64,000 nucleotides of DNA, from assembly GCA_045119035.1 (NCBI GenBank), contig JBGVCU010000060.1, positions 1 to 64,000 of the forward strand. The letters run 5' to 3'. Below the pieces are notes generated by a model that saw only the letters and a list, made by a program, of their open reading frames with translations, did not search any database and was not told the DNA's origin. Source of the DNA: CAYVQA01 sp045119035 (GTDB taxonomy: Bacteria > Bacillota_I > Bacilli_A > ML615J-28 > CAG-313). This document shows, one piece after another, positions 27,134 to 36,520 of the stretch. The translations under genes were made by a program, and so were the position numbers. The first letter of the stretch is position 1. Every line of letters starts with the position of its first letter.

Positions 27134-27207
27134 TGGAGGCTCCTGCCGGATTTGAACCGGCGATCAGGGTGTTGCAGACCCACGCCTTACCGCTTGGCTA
27201 AAGAGCC
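27134..27207 (-). tRNA. tRNA-Cys (GCA)
   Basis: On the minus strand: acceptor ggctctt / aggagcc, anticodon loop ctgcaac with GCA, T-arm ggttcaaatcc, encoded CCA at 27134-27136. It is a lone tRNA between two plus-strand genes. Confidence 0.97.
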
Positions 27208-27342
27208 ATTTATTAGCATAGATATTATATAATATTTTTATATTTTTGTAAAGTAAAATGAACTATAAGAAAATAAAATAAGAATAGTTTTATTACTTAT
27301 TTATATGAAGTTAGATGGAAAATATTTCTTTAAGTAAACAAT

Positions 27343-27371
27343 GTGACAAAAATATACATTTTTGATATAAT
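27343..27371 (+). promoter_or_regulatory. Promoter of polC
   Basis: GTGACA (27343-27348), 17-bp spacer, TGATATAAT with TATAAT at 27366-27371. Confidence 0.75.
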
Positions 27372-27396
27372 AACTATAATAGGAGGCTATCGATTT

Positions 27397-30300
27397 ATGG
27401 AAAATGTTTGGTTAAATTTATTATCAATCTGTAATGTAGAATCAACTGAAATAAATAATGGGACTATCTTAGAAGTAGTAACAAGTAGTGTAAATAAGAC
27501 TATTCACATATCATTAAGTTTCCCTAAAGTGGTCTCTATTAGTTCTTTAAAAGAATTAATTTTAAAAGTAAATCGCTATTTTCAAAGTGAAGGAATAAGT
27601 AAAGTATTTTTTGATTTTGAATATGAAGATCATAATATAGATAAAGAACTACTTAATGGTTATTATGTATCTGCTTTAGAAGACTGTAAAAAAACAAATA
27701 ACATGGTTAGTATTTTAGAGAAATATTCTAAAAAAATCGAAGATAACTGCATTAAGTTTGTTTGTGCTACTGTTGAAGAAAAAAATAATATTTTAGATGT
27801 ATTAAAACATATTAATGAGTATTTTAAAGAATTTGGTTTAACTGTCTTATTAAGCGTTGATATAAGTAGTTTTGAAATAAGTATTTCTGAAAAATATCGT
27901 ATTAAAAAAGAAATTGAACGTAAACAATATGAAACAGTTGAACAAGAAAAATATCGTCAAAAATTAATGCAACAACAAGTAGAAACTGAAGAATTTAAAG
28001 AAACAAAATATAAAGCTGGGCCTGCTTTTTATAATATTGAAAATTTACCGGTTACTAATTTTGATGTAGTTGAATTTAAACAATCTATCGGTACTGATAA
28101 AGTTGTTGTTAGAGGTATTTTAAAAAATCCTGAAACAAGAGTTATTTTTTCTAAAAAAACCAATTCACAATATAATTTATTTAGTGGTGTGATTACAAAT
28201 TATAAAGATAGTATTGCTGTTAAAAGATTTTTTAGACAAGTGGATGAAGAATTCTTTACTCAAAAATTACAACATGATACAGATGTAGAAATTACAGGTA
28301 GTGTTCAATGGGATGATTTTGCTAATGATGTTGTAATTATGGCTGATAAAATTACAATTCGTGGTAAAGATACTGTTCAGGTTCGTTTTGATGAAGCAGA
28401 AGTTAAAAGGGTTGAATTACATGCTCATACAAAGATGTCAATTCAAGATAGCTGTTTAGATGTTGATAAATATGTAAAAACAGCTAAAATTTTTGGACAT
28501 AAAGCTTTAGCTGTAACAGATCATAATAACTGTCACGTTTTACCAGAGTTTTTTAGTGCTTGTAAGAAAAATGGTATTAAAGCTATTGCTGGTATGGAAG
28601 GAAATTTAATTGATGAAAAACGTTATAATATTGCCCTAACTCAAGCTTCAATTAATTTAGCTGATTCAACGTTTGTTGTATTTGATATTGAAACTACAGG
28701 GCTTCGTAATAATTATGATGATATTATTGAAATTGGTGCTGTAAAAATTAAAAATGGAATGAGTATAGATACATATTCAACATTTGTAAAACCTAATAAA
28801 GAAATTAATGATGTAATCTTTAATATTACGCATATTTCAAATAGTGACGTTATCAATGCACCAACAATAGATGTTGTTTTAAAAGAATTTATTGATTTTG
28901 TTGGAGATGCTATTTTAGTTGCGCACAATGCGACATTTGACTTAGATTTTATTAATCAAAAAATCAAAGAGAATAATTTAAAAGCGCCTTGTTTTCCTTG
29001 TATTGATACAATGCAATTAGCGAGAATCTTATATAGCGATAAATTAAAAATGTTCTCACTTGATAAAGTTGCTAAACATTTAAAAGTTACTGTTGAAACA
29101 CAACACAGAGCTTTATCTGACTCAATTACTACAAGTAATGTTTTTAAAGTTATGTTAAGTGATTTAGAAGATAGAATGATTTATAACTATAAAGATATTA
29201 ATTCTTTAATAGATCAAAATGATGCGTTTAAGTATATTTATCCAAGACATGTAACGCTTATTGTTAAAAACAAAGCTGGACTTAAAAATTTCTATAAAAT
29301 TATTAGTGATGCCCAAACTACTCATTTTTACCGTGAACCAAGAATTCTTAAATCTGTTTTAGAAAAATATCGTGAAGGTGTTTTAGTTGGAAGTAGTTGT
29401 TCTAATGGTGAAATTTTTAGATTAGCTTATGAAAAAAGTTATGAAGATGTTGTTAATGCTGTTGATTTTTATGATTTTATTGAAATTCAACCACTTGAGT
29501 GTTATCGCTATTTAGTTGATACAAGTGGAGAAGCAGAAACTATTAATTATATAAAAGATGCAATTAATAAGATTATCAAAGCTGCTAAAGCTAAAAATAA
29601 ACTAATTGTTGCTACAGGTGATGTACATCATTTATCAAAAGAAGACGTCGGACTTCGAGATATTTATGTAAATGTTCCACTTCCTGGTGGAGGAATTCAT
29701 CCACTTTGTGATCCGAAAATTAAAAAACTTCCTTGTCAACATTTCTTAACAACGACTGAAATGTTAGAGGAATTTAAATTCTTACCATATGATGAAGCTT
29801 ATGAGTATGTTGTAACGAATACAAATATTATTGCTGATATGTGTGAAGAGTATCCATTATTCCCTAAAGAATTATTTACTCCTCGTGATACATTCTTAGA
29901 AAAATATGGTGTTCCTTCAATGAGTGAAGGTGTAAGAAAATTATCTTATGAAACGGCTTATGAATTATATGGAAATCCACTTCCACAATATATAATCGAT
30001 AGATTAGAACTTGAATTAAATAGTATTATTGGGAATGGTTTCTCATCTGTTTATTATATTTCACATATGTTAGTAAAACAATCTAATGATAATGGTTATA
30101 TTGTAGGTAGCCGTGGTTCTGTTGGTAGTTCATTTGTTGCTACAATGATGGGAATTACAGAAGTAAATCCACTTAAACCTCATTATGTATGTCCTCATTG
30201 TCATTTTACAGCGTTTAAATTTACAGGAAATGATAAAGATTTATATCCTGTAGAATACCCTGATTATATTGAAGAAGAACTACAAAAAGTTGATTGTGGA

Positions 30301-31875
30301 TTTGACTTACCTGACTTAGAATGTCCGCATTGTCATAATATGTTAGAACACAATGGTATTGATATTGCTTTCCAAACATTCTTAGGATTTGATGGAGATA
30401 AAGTTCCAGATATTGATTTAAATTTCTCTGGAGAATATCAAGATAAAGCACATTTATTCTGTAGAGAAATGTTTGGTATTGATAATTCATTTAGAGCAGG
30501 AACAGTATCAAGTGTTGCTGATAAGACTGCTTATGGATTTGTAAAAGGATACATCGAAAGAAAAGGTGGAAAATTTAGACAAGCAGAAATTTCAAGAATT
30601 GCTGCAGAAATTGCAGGATGCAAACGTACAACAGGTCAACACCCTGGTGGTATTGTTGTAGTTCCAGATCACATTGAATATACAGATATTACCCCTGTAC
30701 AATATCCTGCTGATGATACAACCGCAACATGGCGTACAACGCATTATGATTATCATAGTTTTGAAAGTAATTTATTAAAACTAGATATTCTTGGTCATGA
30801 TGATCCAACTGTTATTAAAGCTTTAATGGATTATGTTAAAGAAAATCCGGATGAATTTAATTTTTCTACGGTTGAAGATATTCCGTATATTGATCCACTA
30901 GTATTATCACTATTTAGCAGTAAAGAAGCCTTAAATTTACAAGGTGATGATGGAGATAGATTATCAAGTGGTACAATAGGTGTTCCTGAGTTTGGTACAA
31001 ATTTTGTTCGTGAAATGTTAGAATCAATAAAACCAAAATCATTTGGAGAAGTTTTAAAAGTATCAGGACTTTCTCATGGTACTGATGTATGGCTTGGAAA
31101 TGCAAGTACACTAGTGCTTGGAGAAAATAAATTATATGAAGGAAAATTACCATTTAAAGAAGTTATCGGTTGTCGTGATGATATTATGATTTACTTATTA
31201 AGCAAAAAATTACCTGCTTTTGATGCGTTTAGTATTATGGAAAAAGTACGTAAAGGTAAAGGATTATCACCAGAAAACGAAAAAATGATGAGGGAATTTA
31301 ATGTTCCTGAATGGTATATTGAATCATGTAAATTAATTAAATATTTATTCCCTAAAGCTCATGCTACAGCGTACGTTATTATGGCTTTAAGAATTGCTTG
31401 GTTTAAAATATATCGTCCAATTTATTATTATTCTGTATATTTCTCAAAACGTGCTAAAGCATTTGATTGTGAAACGTTTGTTGGGGGTAGAAATGCTATT
31501 AAAAATATGATTTCTTTAATCGAGAAAAAAGAAGATCGTAAGAATAAAGAAGATGATTTATTAGATGAATTAAAGATTGCTCTAGAAATGGTTCTTCGTG
31601 GATATAGCTTTAAACAAATTGATATTAATATTTCTGATGCTACTGATTTTGTTATTTCAGAAGATAAGAAATCATTATATTTACCATTTAAAGCTCTAGA
31701 TTCATTAGGGGAAACAGCTGCTAAAACTGTAGTAGAGGCTAGAAAAGTAATGCCATTTACTTCAATTGAAGATGTTGAAAAACGTACAAAACTTAATAAG
31801 ACACAAATTGCTAAATTAAAGTCATTACATGCGTTTGGTGATCTACCAGAAAAAGAAGATCATACATTAATTTAA
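27397..31875 (+). CDS. polC: DNA polymerase III alpha subunit, Gram-positive PolC type
   Basis: PolC is the replicative DNA polymerase of low-GC Gram-positives. The 1492-aa protein contains, in order: an N-terminal region, an OB fold (VVVRGILKNPETR), a PHP domain (VELHAHTKMS) interrupted by a DEDD 3'-5' exonuclease (VFDIETTGL..HNATFDLDF..HRALSDS), the polymerase palm (GSRGSVGSSFVATMMG, DIDLNFSGEYQDKAH), a zinc-binding segment (CPHCHFTAF..CPHCHNML) and fingers (FPKAHATAYV). ATG 27397 is chosen because AGGAGG at 27381-27386 precedes it; an upstream ATG at 27343 overlaps the promoter. Confidence 0.98.
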   Translation: MENVWLNLLSICNVESTEINNGTILEVVTSSVNKTIHISLSFPKVVSISSLKELILKVNRYFQSEGISKVFFDFEYEDHNIDKELLNGYYVSALEDCKKTNNMVSILEKYSKKIEDNCIKFVCATVEEKNNILDVLKHINEYFKEFGLTVLLSVDISSFEISISEKYRIKKEIERKQYETVEQEKYRQKLMQQQVETEEFKETKYKAGPAFYNIENLPVTNFDVVEFKQSIGTDKVVVRGILKNPETRVIFSKKTNSQYNLFSGVITNYKDSIAVKRFFRQVDEEFFTQKLQHDTDVEITGSVQWDDFANDVVIMADKITIRGKDTVQVRFDEAEVKRVELHAHTKMSIQDSCLDVDKYVKTAKIFGHKALAVTDHNNCHVLPEFFSACKKNGIKAIAGMEGNLIDEKRYNIALTQASINLADSTFVVFDIETTGLRNNYDDIIEIGAVKIKNGMSIDTYSTFVKPNKEINDVIFNITHISNSDVINAPTIDVVLKEFIDFVGDAILVAHNATFDLDFINQKIKENNLKAPCFPCIDTMQLARILYSDKLKMFSLDKVAKHLKVTVETQHRALSDSITTSNVFKVMLSDLEDRMIYNYKDINSLIDQNDAFKYIYPRHVTLIVKNKAGLKNFYKIISDAQTTHFYREPRILKSVLEKYREGVLVGSSCSNGEIFRLAYEKSYEDVVNAVDFYDFIEIQPLECYRYLVDTSGEAETINYIKDAINKIIKAAKAKNKLIVATGDVHHLSKEDVGLRDIYVNVPLPGGGIHPLCDPKIKKLPCQHFLTTTEMLEEFKFLPYDEAYEYVVTNTNIIADMCEEYPLFPKELFTPRDTFLEKYGVPSMSEGVRKLSYETAYELYGNPLPQYIIDRLELELNSIIGNGFSSVYYISHMLVKQSNDNGYIVGSRGSVGSSFVATMMGITEVNPLKPHYVCPHCHFTAFKFTGNDKDLYPVEYPDYIEEELQKVDCGFDLPDLECPHCHNMLEHNGIDIAFQTFLGFDGDKVPDIDLNFSGEYQDKAHLFCREMFGIDNSFRAGTVSSVADKTAYGFVKGYIERKGGKFRQAEISRIAAEIAGCKRTTGQHPGGIVVVPDHIEYTDITPVQYPADDTTATWRTTHYDYHSFESNLLKLDILGHDDPTVIKALMDYVKENPDEFNFSTVEDIPYIDPLVLSLFSSKEALNLQGDDGDRLSSGTIGVPEFGTNFVREMLESIKPKSFGEVLKVSGLSHGTDVWLGNASTLVLGENKLYEGKLPFKEVIGCRDDIMIYLLSKKLPAFDAFSIMEKVRKGKGLSPENEKMMREFNVPEWYIESCKLIKYLFPKAHATAYVIMALRIAWFKIYRPIYYYSVYFSKRAKAFDCETFVGGRNAIKNMISLIEKKEDRKNKEDDLLDELKIALEMVLRGYSFKQIDINISDATDFVISEDKKSLYLPFKALDSLGETAAKTVVEARKVMPFTSIEDVEKRTKLNKTQIAKLKSLHAFGDLPEKEDHTLI

Positions 31876-31895
31876 TGATAAAAAAATAAAAAGTA

Positions 31896-31923
31896 TTGTA
31901 TTTATTTTAAAAATGAGTATAAT
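31896..31923 (+). promoter_or_regulatory. Promoter of the Bax-inhibitor-1 family gene
   Basis: TTGTAT (31896-31901), 16-bp spacer, TATAAT (31918-31923). Confidence 0.6.
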
Positions 31924-31961
31924 ATTAATGAATATATTTTAAAAAATAGGAAGGTGATTAT

Positions 31962-32720
31962 ATGAGAGGAAGCTTTGGAAGAAATAACTTTGTATTTCAA
32001 AGAGCAGAAACTTATTCAAATGAATATTCTTTAGAAGTTGCAACAGCAAAAGGCGTATCAATTAAAACAATTTCATTAGTGTTTGTTACTATGCTTGCTG
32101 CACTTGTATCAATTTTTGTACTTGGACCAATTGGGTCTGTATCAATTTATTTTCCAATTATTATTGCAGATATCATCTTATTATTGATTATGACATTTGT
32201 GCCAAGAACAACAAAGGTTTTATCAATTCCGTATGCAGTTTTAGAAGGTTTAATGATTGGTACACTTGCTGGTTTATTAGAACTTGCTTTACCTGATTTA
32301 GGTTTAAGTTTAGCAACTATTGCTTTTGTTGCTACGCTTGCAATTTTCTTAGGTGCTTGTGCACTATATTTAAGTGGTGCTATTAGAGTAACTAACAAAC
32401 TTAGAAAATTTGTTTTTACTGCTGTAATTGGACTATTAATTTCTAGTTTTATTATTACTATTGCTAGTATTTTTAATCCTGCAATTTATTTTGTATTTTA
32501 TGAATTTGGTCCACTTGCAATTTTAATTTCATTAATTTACATTGTTATTGCTGCAATCTATACTGTTATTAGTTTAGATAATGCTTATATGGTTGTAAAT
32601 AATGGATTAGGTAAAGAATACGAATGGTATGCTGCATTTGGTATTTTAATAAATATCATTTGGCTATTCTATGAAGTATTAAGATTTGTTATTTTAATTG
32701 CTGCCAATAATAGAGATTAA
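31962..32720 (+). CDS. Bax inhibitor-1/YccA family membrane protein
   Basis: The 252-aa protein has a short N-terminal tail and seven hydrophobic segments spread between about residues 35 and 248. The family signature of a UPF0005/YetJ-like protein is recognisable (YAVLEGLMIGTLAGLLE, AGIRV-like SGAIRVTNKLRKFVFTA, ISLDNAYMVVNNGLGKEYEWYAAFG). Homologues such as B. subtilis YetJ are pH-sensitive calcium leak channels. It has its own promoter, SD aaggtga and terminator. Confidence 0.87.
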   Translation: MRGSFGRNNFVFQRAETYSNEYSLEVATAKGVSIKTISLVFVTMLAALVSIFVLGPIGSVSIYFPIIIADIILLLIMTFVPRTTKVLSIPYAVLEGLMIGTLAGLLELALPDLGLSLATIAFVATLAIFLGACALYLSGAIRVTNKLRKFVFTAVIGLLISSFIITIASIFNPAIYFVFYEFGPLAILISLIYIVIAAIYTVISLDNAYMVVNNGLGKEYEWYAAFGILINIIWLFYEVLRFVILIAANNRD

Positions 32721-32727
32721 TAATATG

Positions 32728-32757
32728 AAGAACAGTTATAAACTGTTCTTTTTTTAT
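32728..32757 (+). terminator. Terminator after the Bax-inhibitor-1 family gene
   Basis: Stem aagaacagtt / aactgttctt followed by a T run. Confidence 0.9.
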
Positions 32758-32872
32758 TTATACAATAGGAAATATTCGATTATATAAAATAAGAAAAAAT
32801 TCAGTAAAAAAACTTTTTTAAGTCTATTTTTAAAAATAATAGAAAAATATGTAAAAAAATGCCATTATTTTT

Positions 32873-32890
32873 AATGTAAAAGTTTACATT
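32873..32890. promoter_or_regulatory. Operator-like palindrome upstream of the 33018 gene promoter
   Basis: A perfect 8-2-8 inverted repeat, aatgtaaa-ag-tttacatt, ends 4 bp before the -35 element. The surrounding 260 bp (32758-33017) hold no gene that I can see, only this palindrome and the promoter. Confidence 0.4.
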
Positions 32891-32894
32891 TTAT

Positions 32895-32923
32895 TTTACA
32901 AAATAAAGTTAATATGGTATAAT
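32895..32923 (+). promoter_or_regulatory. Promoter of the paired membrane protein genes
   Basis: TTTACA (32895-32900), 17-bp spacer, TGGTATAAT with TATAAT at 32918-32923. Confidence 0.75.
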
Positions 32924-33017
32924 AAGTACGTAAATACTATGTATAAAAATATTTAATAAAACATTAATTAATTGTTGTGTAAAAAATAACATATAATGTT
33001 ATGTAAGGAGTGAGTTT

Positions 33018-33881
33018 ATGCTACAAAAAAGACAAATTAGAGCATTTAAATTTAATGTATTTGTGTCTTTATTACTAGGGATTGCAACTATTTTTCCATT
33101 TAGAACATTAAAGTTTGATGGTGGATATGAATTAGATATTCTTTTAAAATGTTTTATTTTCCCATTAGTAATTATTATGTTGTCTGTTAAAGCAAATGTG
33201 TATAAATATCGTGAATTAGAAGATTGTCGTTTACGTTCAAAAGTAGTTAACTTAACATCTTATCTTCCATCAATTATTTATTTATTAGCATTACTTACTT
33301 CAACGCTTCAAACATTGACAATTGGTATGTTCCAAGATATAGCAACAAGCTTATTTGATTCAACTATATATGGAATTGTTTTTGTTATTATTTTTGCTCT
33401 TGTATTATGTTTAATTTTTTCAACAAAATTCTTAAACAAATTAATTTTAAAAGCAGATAAAGCAAAACTTATTTCTATCGATGTTTTACTTGGAATGTTT
33501 ATGTTAATGTCAATTTTAGTATTCTATGCAATTAATAATGCTTATTATAATGCATTTAATGAATTAGCTATTTATCATAAGGGAAACGTTGTTTTACTAA
33601 TTATTTTTGTAATTGGATTCATTTCTTTCTTTAGACTTAACGCTAAAGTTAAGAAGGTATTTAATGAAAACGAAAGCCATATTAGTATGAATGTTTCTGA
33701 AGTAGTTAATTATGAGCCTACATTAGAAACTAAAAATGCTGAATACCGTAGAGCATTTAAAAAGATTAAACAAGAATTTGGAGCTTTCTTGATTAAAGAA
33801 AATCAAAAGAATACAGAACTTCCACAAGAAGCTGAAAGTGATGTACAAGAAAATCAAAGTGAAACTCTAGTGAAAGAATAA
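33018..33881 (+). CDS. Six-TM membrane protein of unknown function
   Basis: The 287-aa protein is not recognised. Hydrophobic segments fall at about 13-30, 42-60, 77-98, 113-134, 152-173 and 189-206, followed by a charged cytoplasmic tail of about 80 residues rich in Glu/Gln/Asn. Its N-terminus and topology resemble those of the next gene, which starts 18 nt downstream, so the pair probably arose by duplication and works together. SD taaggagtga precedes ATG 33018. Confidence 0.75.
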   Translation: MLQKRQIRAFKFNVFVSLLLGIATIFPFRTLKFDGGYELDILLKCFIFPLVIIMLSVKANVYKYRELEDCRLRSKVVNLTSYLPSIIYLLALLTSTLQTLTIGMFQDIATSLFDSTIYGIVFVIIFALVLCLIFSTKFLNKLILKADKAKLISIDVLLGMFMLMSILVFYAINNAYYNAFNELAIYHKGNVVLLIIFVIGFISFFRLNAKVKKVFNENESHISMNVSEVVNYEPTLETKNAEYRRAFKKIKQEFGAFLIKENQKNTELPQEAESDVQENQSETLVKE

Positions 33882-33899
33882 AATTGTGGAGGATTCAAT

Positions 33900-36263
33900 A
33901 TGTTAAGCAAAAAACAAAGTATTAGCTTATTTATTATTTTAGTTCTAAGTTTATTAGCAAGTCTTGCTATTTCTGTTCCTTTTGGATTAGAAGGAATTGC
34001 TGCAAATATCTATCAAATTAAATTTGTTATTTTACCTATTGCTTTATTTGCATTAGGATTTATTGGAATTATTTTCCGTTATGCTAATTTTGATCGTAGA
34101 AATAAATTTGTTATTGGTGTTTCAAATGTTCCATTTGCATCAGGACTTATTGCACTAGTTTTCTCTGGTTTATTATTAGTTATTAGAAACGCTAACGAAA
34201 TTGCTTTAGAAAAACAATTATTACAAATAGTATTATATGTTTTAGTAATTGGTTTCTTAGTATTATATCTTGCTTTATCTACTTCATTCCATGCAGGATT
34301 AAGTGTTAAAGCATCAGTTTTAGTTGATATTTTACAAGTAGTTTTATTCTTTGTTGTATATCTTGATACTAAAGCATTTGCTTTAGGATATGTTGAAAAA
34401 GCAATGGATCCAATTTCTTTACCATTATTAATTTCAATTGCTTCAATTGGTTTAGTACTAGTTGTTTTACATTTCACATCTTTAACAAAAGTATATATTC
34501 GAAATGATAAATATCGTGTTTTATCAGGAAGAAAACTTGTTAATGATTGGTTTAATTTCAAAGATGATGTTAGCAAAGAAGCAAAAGATGAATTACTATA
34601 TTCTCTAAAAAAATTCTTACTTGATGAATACGGAATCAATGCTGTTGTTGAAGTTGAAGTTCCAGTAGAAGTTGAAAAACCTGTTCTTAAAGTTGTTGAA
34701 ATGCCAATCTTAGTTGATAAAGAAGTAGTTAAAGAAGTTGCTGTTGATAAAGTAGTTGAACTTCCAATTATTGATGAGGCTATGGTTGCACGCAACAAAG
34801 AATTAGAAGAAGAAAATCAAAAATTAAGAGATGAACATTTAGCAGTAGTTGAAGAAAGAATCCGTCTTGCTGAACTTGAAAAAGAATTACTTGAAAGAGA
34901 AAGAGAATTAGCAGACGTTGTTAAAGAAGCTAAAGAAGCTACTGAAAAAGCTTTACTTGCTGCTGAAATTGCTAAAAACGCAACTCCTGTTGAACAAGTT
35001 ATTGTAAGAGAAGTTATTAAAGAAGTTGTTGAAGAACCTAAAGAAGAAGAAAAACCAGAAGAAGTTGAAGTACAAGAACTTCGTGTTGAAGAACAAGTTG
35101 CTCAAGTAGAAGCTGAAGTGGGTGTTAAAGAAGTTAAACCTGTAGTTGAAAAACCTAAAAAAGTATTAATTCCTTCTTATGAAGATGTATTAAGATATGC
35201 TAAAGCTATTCCTAACATTGAAGTAAAAGAAATTAAACCTACTGTTCATAAATTATATTTAAATAAAAAACAATTCTTAGGTTTACAATCTACTAATAAT
35301 GACTTCCGTATTACATTTTTATGTGAATTAGATGAAGCTATTAAATTAATCGTTGAAGATCCAAAAGATTTCGCAAAAGCTACTTCTCCAAAAGGTGATA
35401 ATTGGTTTAAATTCATTTATCGTGGAGAATCTGAAAAATACTCAGAAAGCTATATTTATGATATCGTTGATAGATCTTTAGAAATGCTTAATGTTTTAGA
35501 ACAAAGAAAAGAAGAAGCTAAAAAAGAAGCTAGAAGAATTAAAGCTGAAGCTAAAGCACGTGAAAAAGAAAATCAAAAAGCATTAGCTAGAAGAGTAGAA
35601 GAAAAAGCTAAAGAAGATGAAAAAGTAGAAGAACCTATTTTAGGTGATGAATCTTTAGAAGAAGCTTTAGAAAGAGTTGTTAAACAAGCTACTCAAGAAG
35701 TTATTGAACAACAAGAAGAAAAAGCAAGAATCGCTGCTGAAAAAGCTGCTGAAAAAGAACGTTTAGCTAAAGAAAAAGAAGAAGAAAAAGCAAGAATCGC
35801 CGCTGAAAAAGCTGCTGAAAAAGAACGTTTAGCTAAAGAAAAAGAAGAAGAAAAGGCTAGAATCGCTGCTGAAAAGGCTGCTGAAAAAGAACGTTTAGCT
35901 AAAGAAAAAGAAGAAGAAAAAGCTAGAATCGCTGCTGAAAAGGCTACTGAAAAAGAACGTCTTGCTAAAGAAAAAGAAAAGGAAAAAGCTAAATTAGCTC
36001 AACAAAAGGCTAAAGAAAAAGAAAAAGCTAAAGCCTTAGCTGAAAAAGCAAAACAAAAAGAAAAAGAACGTTTAGCTAAAGAAAAAGAAAAGGAAAAAGC
36101 TAAACTTGCTGCACAAAAAGCAAAAGAAAAAGAAAAAGCCAAATTAGCTCAACAAAAAGCTAAAGAAAAAGAAAAGGCTAAATTAGCTCAACAAAAAGCT
36201 AAAGAAAAAGAAAAAGCTAAAGCTGCTGCAGAAAAAGAAAAACAAGCTAAGAAAGCTGCATAA
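33900..36263 (+). CDS. Membrane protein with a long Lys/Glu/Ala-rich repeat tail
   Basis: The 787-aa protein has about six membrane segments in residues 1-195. A Val/Glu-rich linker and a coiled coil follow (about 275-370, RNKELEEENQKLRDEHLAV). A compact domain comes next (about 430-535, KLYLNKKQFLGLQ..DFRITFLCELDEAIKLI..NWFKFIY) that might be YjbR/MmcQ-like. The last 240 residues are almost all K, E, A, R, L and Q: four 22-residue copies starting KARIAAEKAAEKERLA, then shorter KAKLAQQKAKEKE units. The tail should form a very long charged helix. Function unknown; cytoskeletal or cell-envelope scaffolding is a guess. Confidence 0.78.
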   Translation: MLSKKQSISLFIILVLSLLASLAISVPFGLEGIAANIYQIKFVILPIALFALGFIGIIFRYANFDRRNKFVIGVSNVPFASGLIALVFSGLLLVIRNANEIALEKQLLQIVLYVLVIGFLVLYLALSTSFHAGLSVKASVLVDILQVVLFFVVYLDTKAFALGYVEKAMDPISLPLLISIASIGLVLVVLHFTSLTKVYIRNDKYRVLSGRKLVNDWFNFKDDVSKEAKDELLYSLKKFLLDEYGINAVVEVEVPVEVEKPVLKVVEMPILVDKEVVKEVAVDKVVELPIIDEAMVARNKELEEENQKLRDEHLAVVEERIRLAELEKELLERERELADVVKEAKEATEKALLAAEIAKNATPVEQVIVREVIKEVVEEPKEEEKPEEVEVQELRVEEQVAQVEAEVGVKEVKPVVEKPKKVLIPSYEDVLRYAKAIPNIEVKEIKPTVHKLYLNKKQFLGLQSTNNDFRITFLCELDEAIKLIVEDPKDFAKATSPKGDNWFKFIYRGESEKYSESYIYDIVDRSLEMLNVLEQRKEEAKKEARRIKAEAKAREKENQKALARRVEEKAKEDEKVEEPILGDESLEEALERVVKQATQEVIEQQEEKARIAAEKAAEKERLAKEKEEEKARIAAEKAAEKERLAKEKEEEKARIAAEKAAEKERLAKEKEEEKARIAAEKATEKERLAKEKEKEKAKLAQQKAKEKEKAKALAEKAKQKEKERLAKEKEKEKAKLAAQKAKEKEKAKLAQQKAKEKEKAKLAQQKAKEKEKAKAAAEKEKQAKKAA
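35718..35981 (+). repeat. Four tandem 66-bp coding repeats
   Basis: In-frame 66-bp units begin at 35718, 35784, 35850 and 35916. They differ mainly at silent positions (gcaaga/gctaga, gctgct/gccgct) and one Ala-to-Thr change in the last unit. Degenerate 39-bp-like units continue to about 36250. Confidence 0.9.
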
Positions 36264-36269
36264 TAAATA

Positions 36270-36490
36270 CGTAGATGAAGAAAAGTAGAATATTTTAAGT
36301 CTAAAGAGAGTAGTTGTTTGGTGTGAAACTATGTTTAAAATATTTGAAAGCTCCTTCTGAGTGGAACTAATCCTTCCCGCTTGTAGCGTTAAAACTAAAA
36401 CCGAGAGTATAAAATAATGTACTGTTATTTTATAAATTAGGATGGTACCGCGATTAAAGTCGTTCCTATGCATAGGGACGACTTTTTATA
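36270..36490 (+). promoter_or_regulatory. T-box leader of alaS (alanine-specific)
   Basis: The leader has the Stem I agaga region, a GCT triplet (36350-36352) in gaaagctcc at the expected specifier position, and the T-box sequence aggatggtaccgcg (36439-36452) whose TGGT pairs with uncharged tRNA acceptor ends. A terminator follows: a 15-bp stem from aaagtcgttcctatg to 36485 with a T run (36457-36490). Uncharged tRNA-Ala would stabilise the antiterminator and turn on alaS. Confidence 0.93.
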
Positions 36491-36520
36491 TGTTTTAAAA
36501 ATTTTAATAGAGAGGTAAAT

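Noticed and set aside
34079..34798. 239-codon Ser/Thr-rich frame on the minus strand
   Set aside because: It is the complement of the Val/Glu-rich coding region of the 33900 gene; its composition is an antisense artefact.
35718..36250. Regular tandem repeats considered as a CRISPR array
   Set aside because: The repeats are contiguous, in frame and coding, with no unique spacers.
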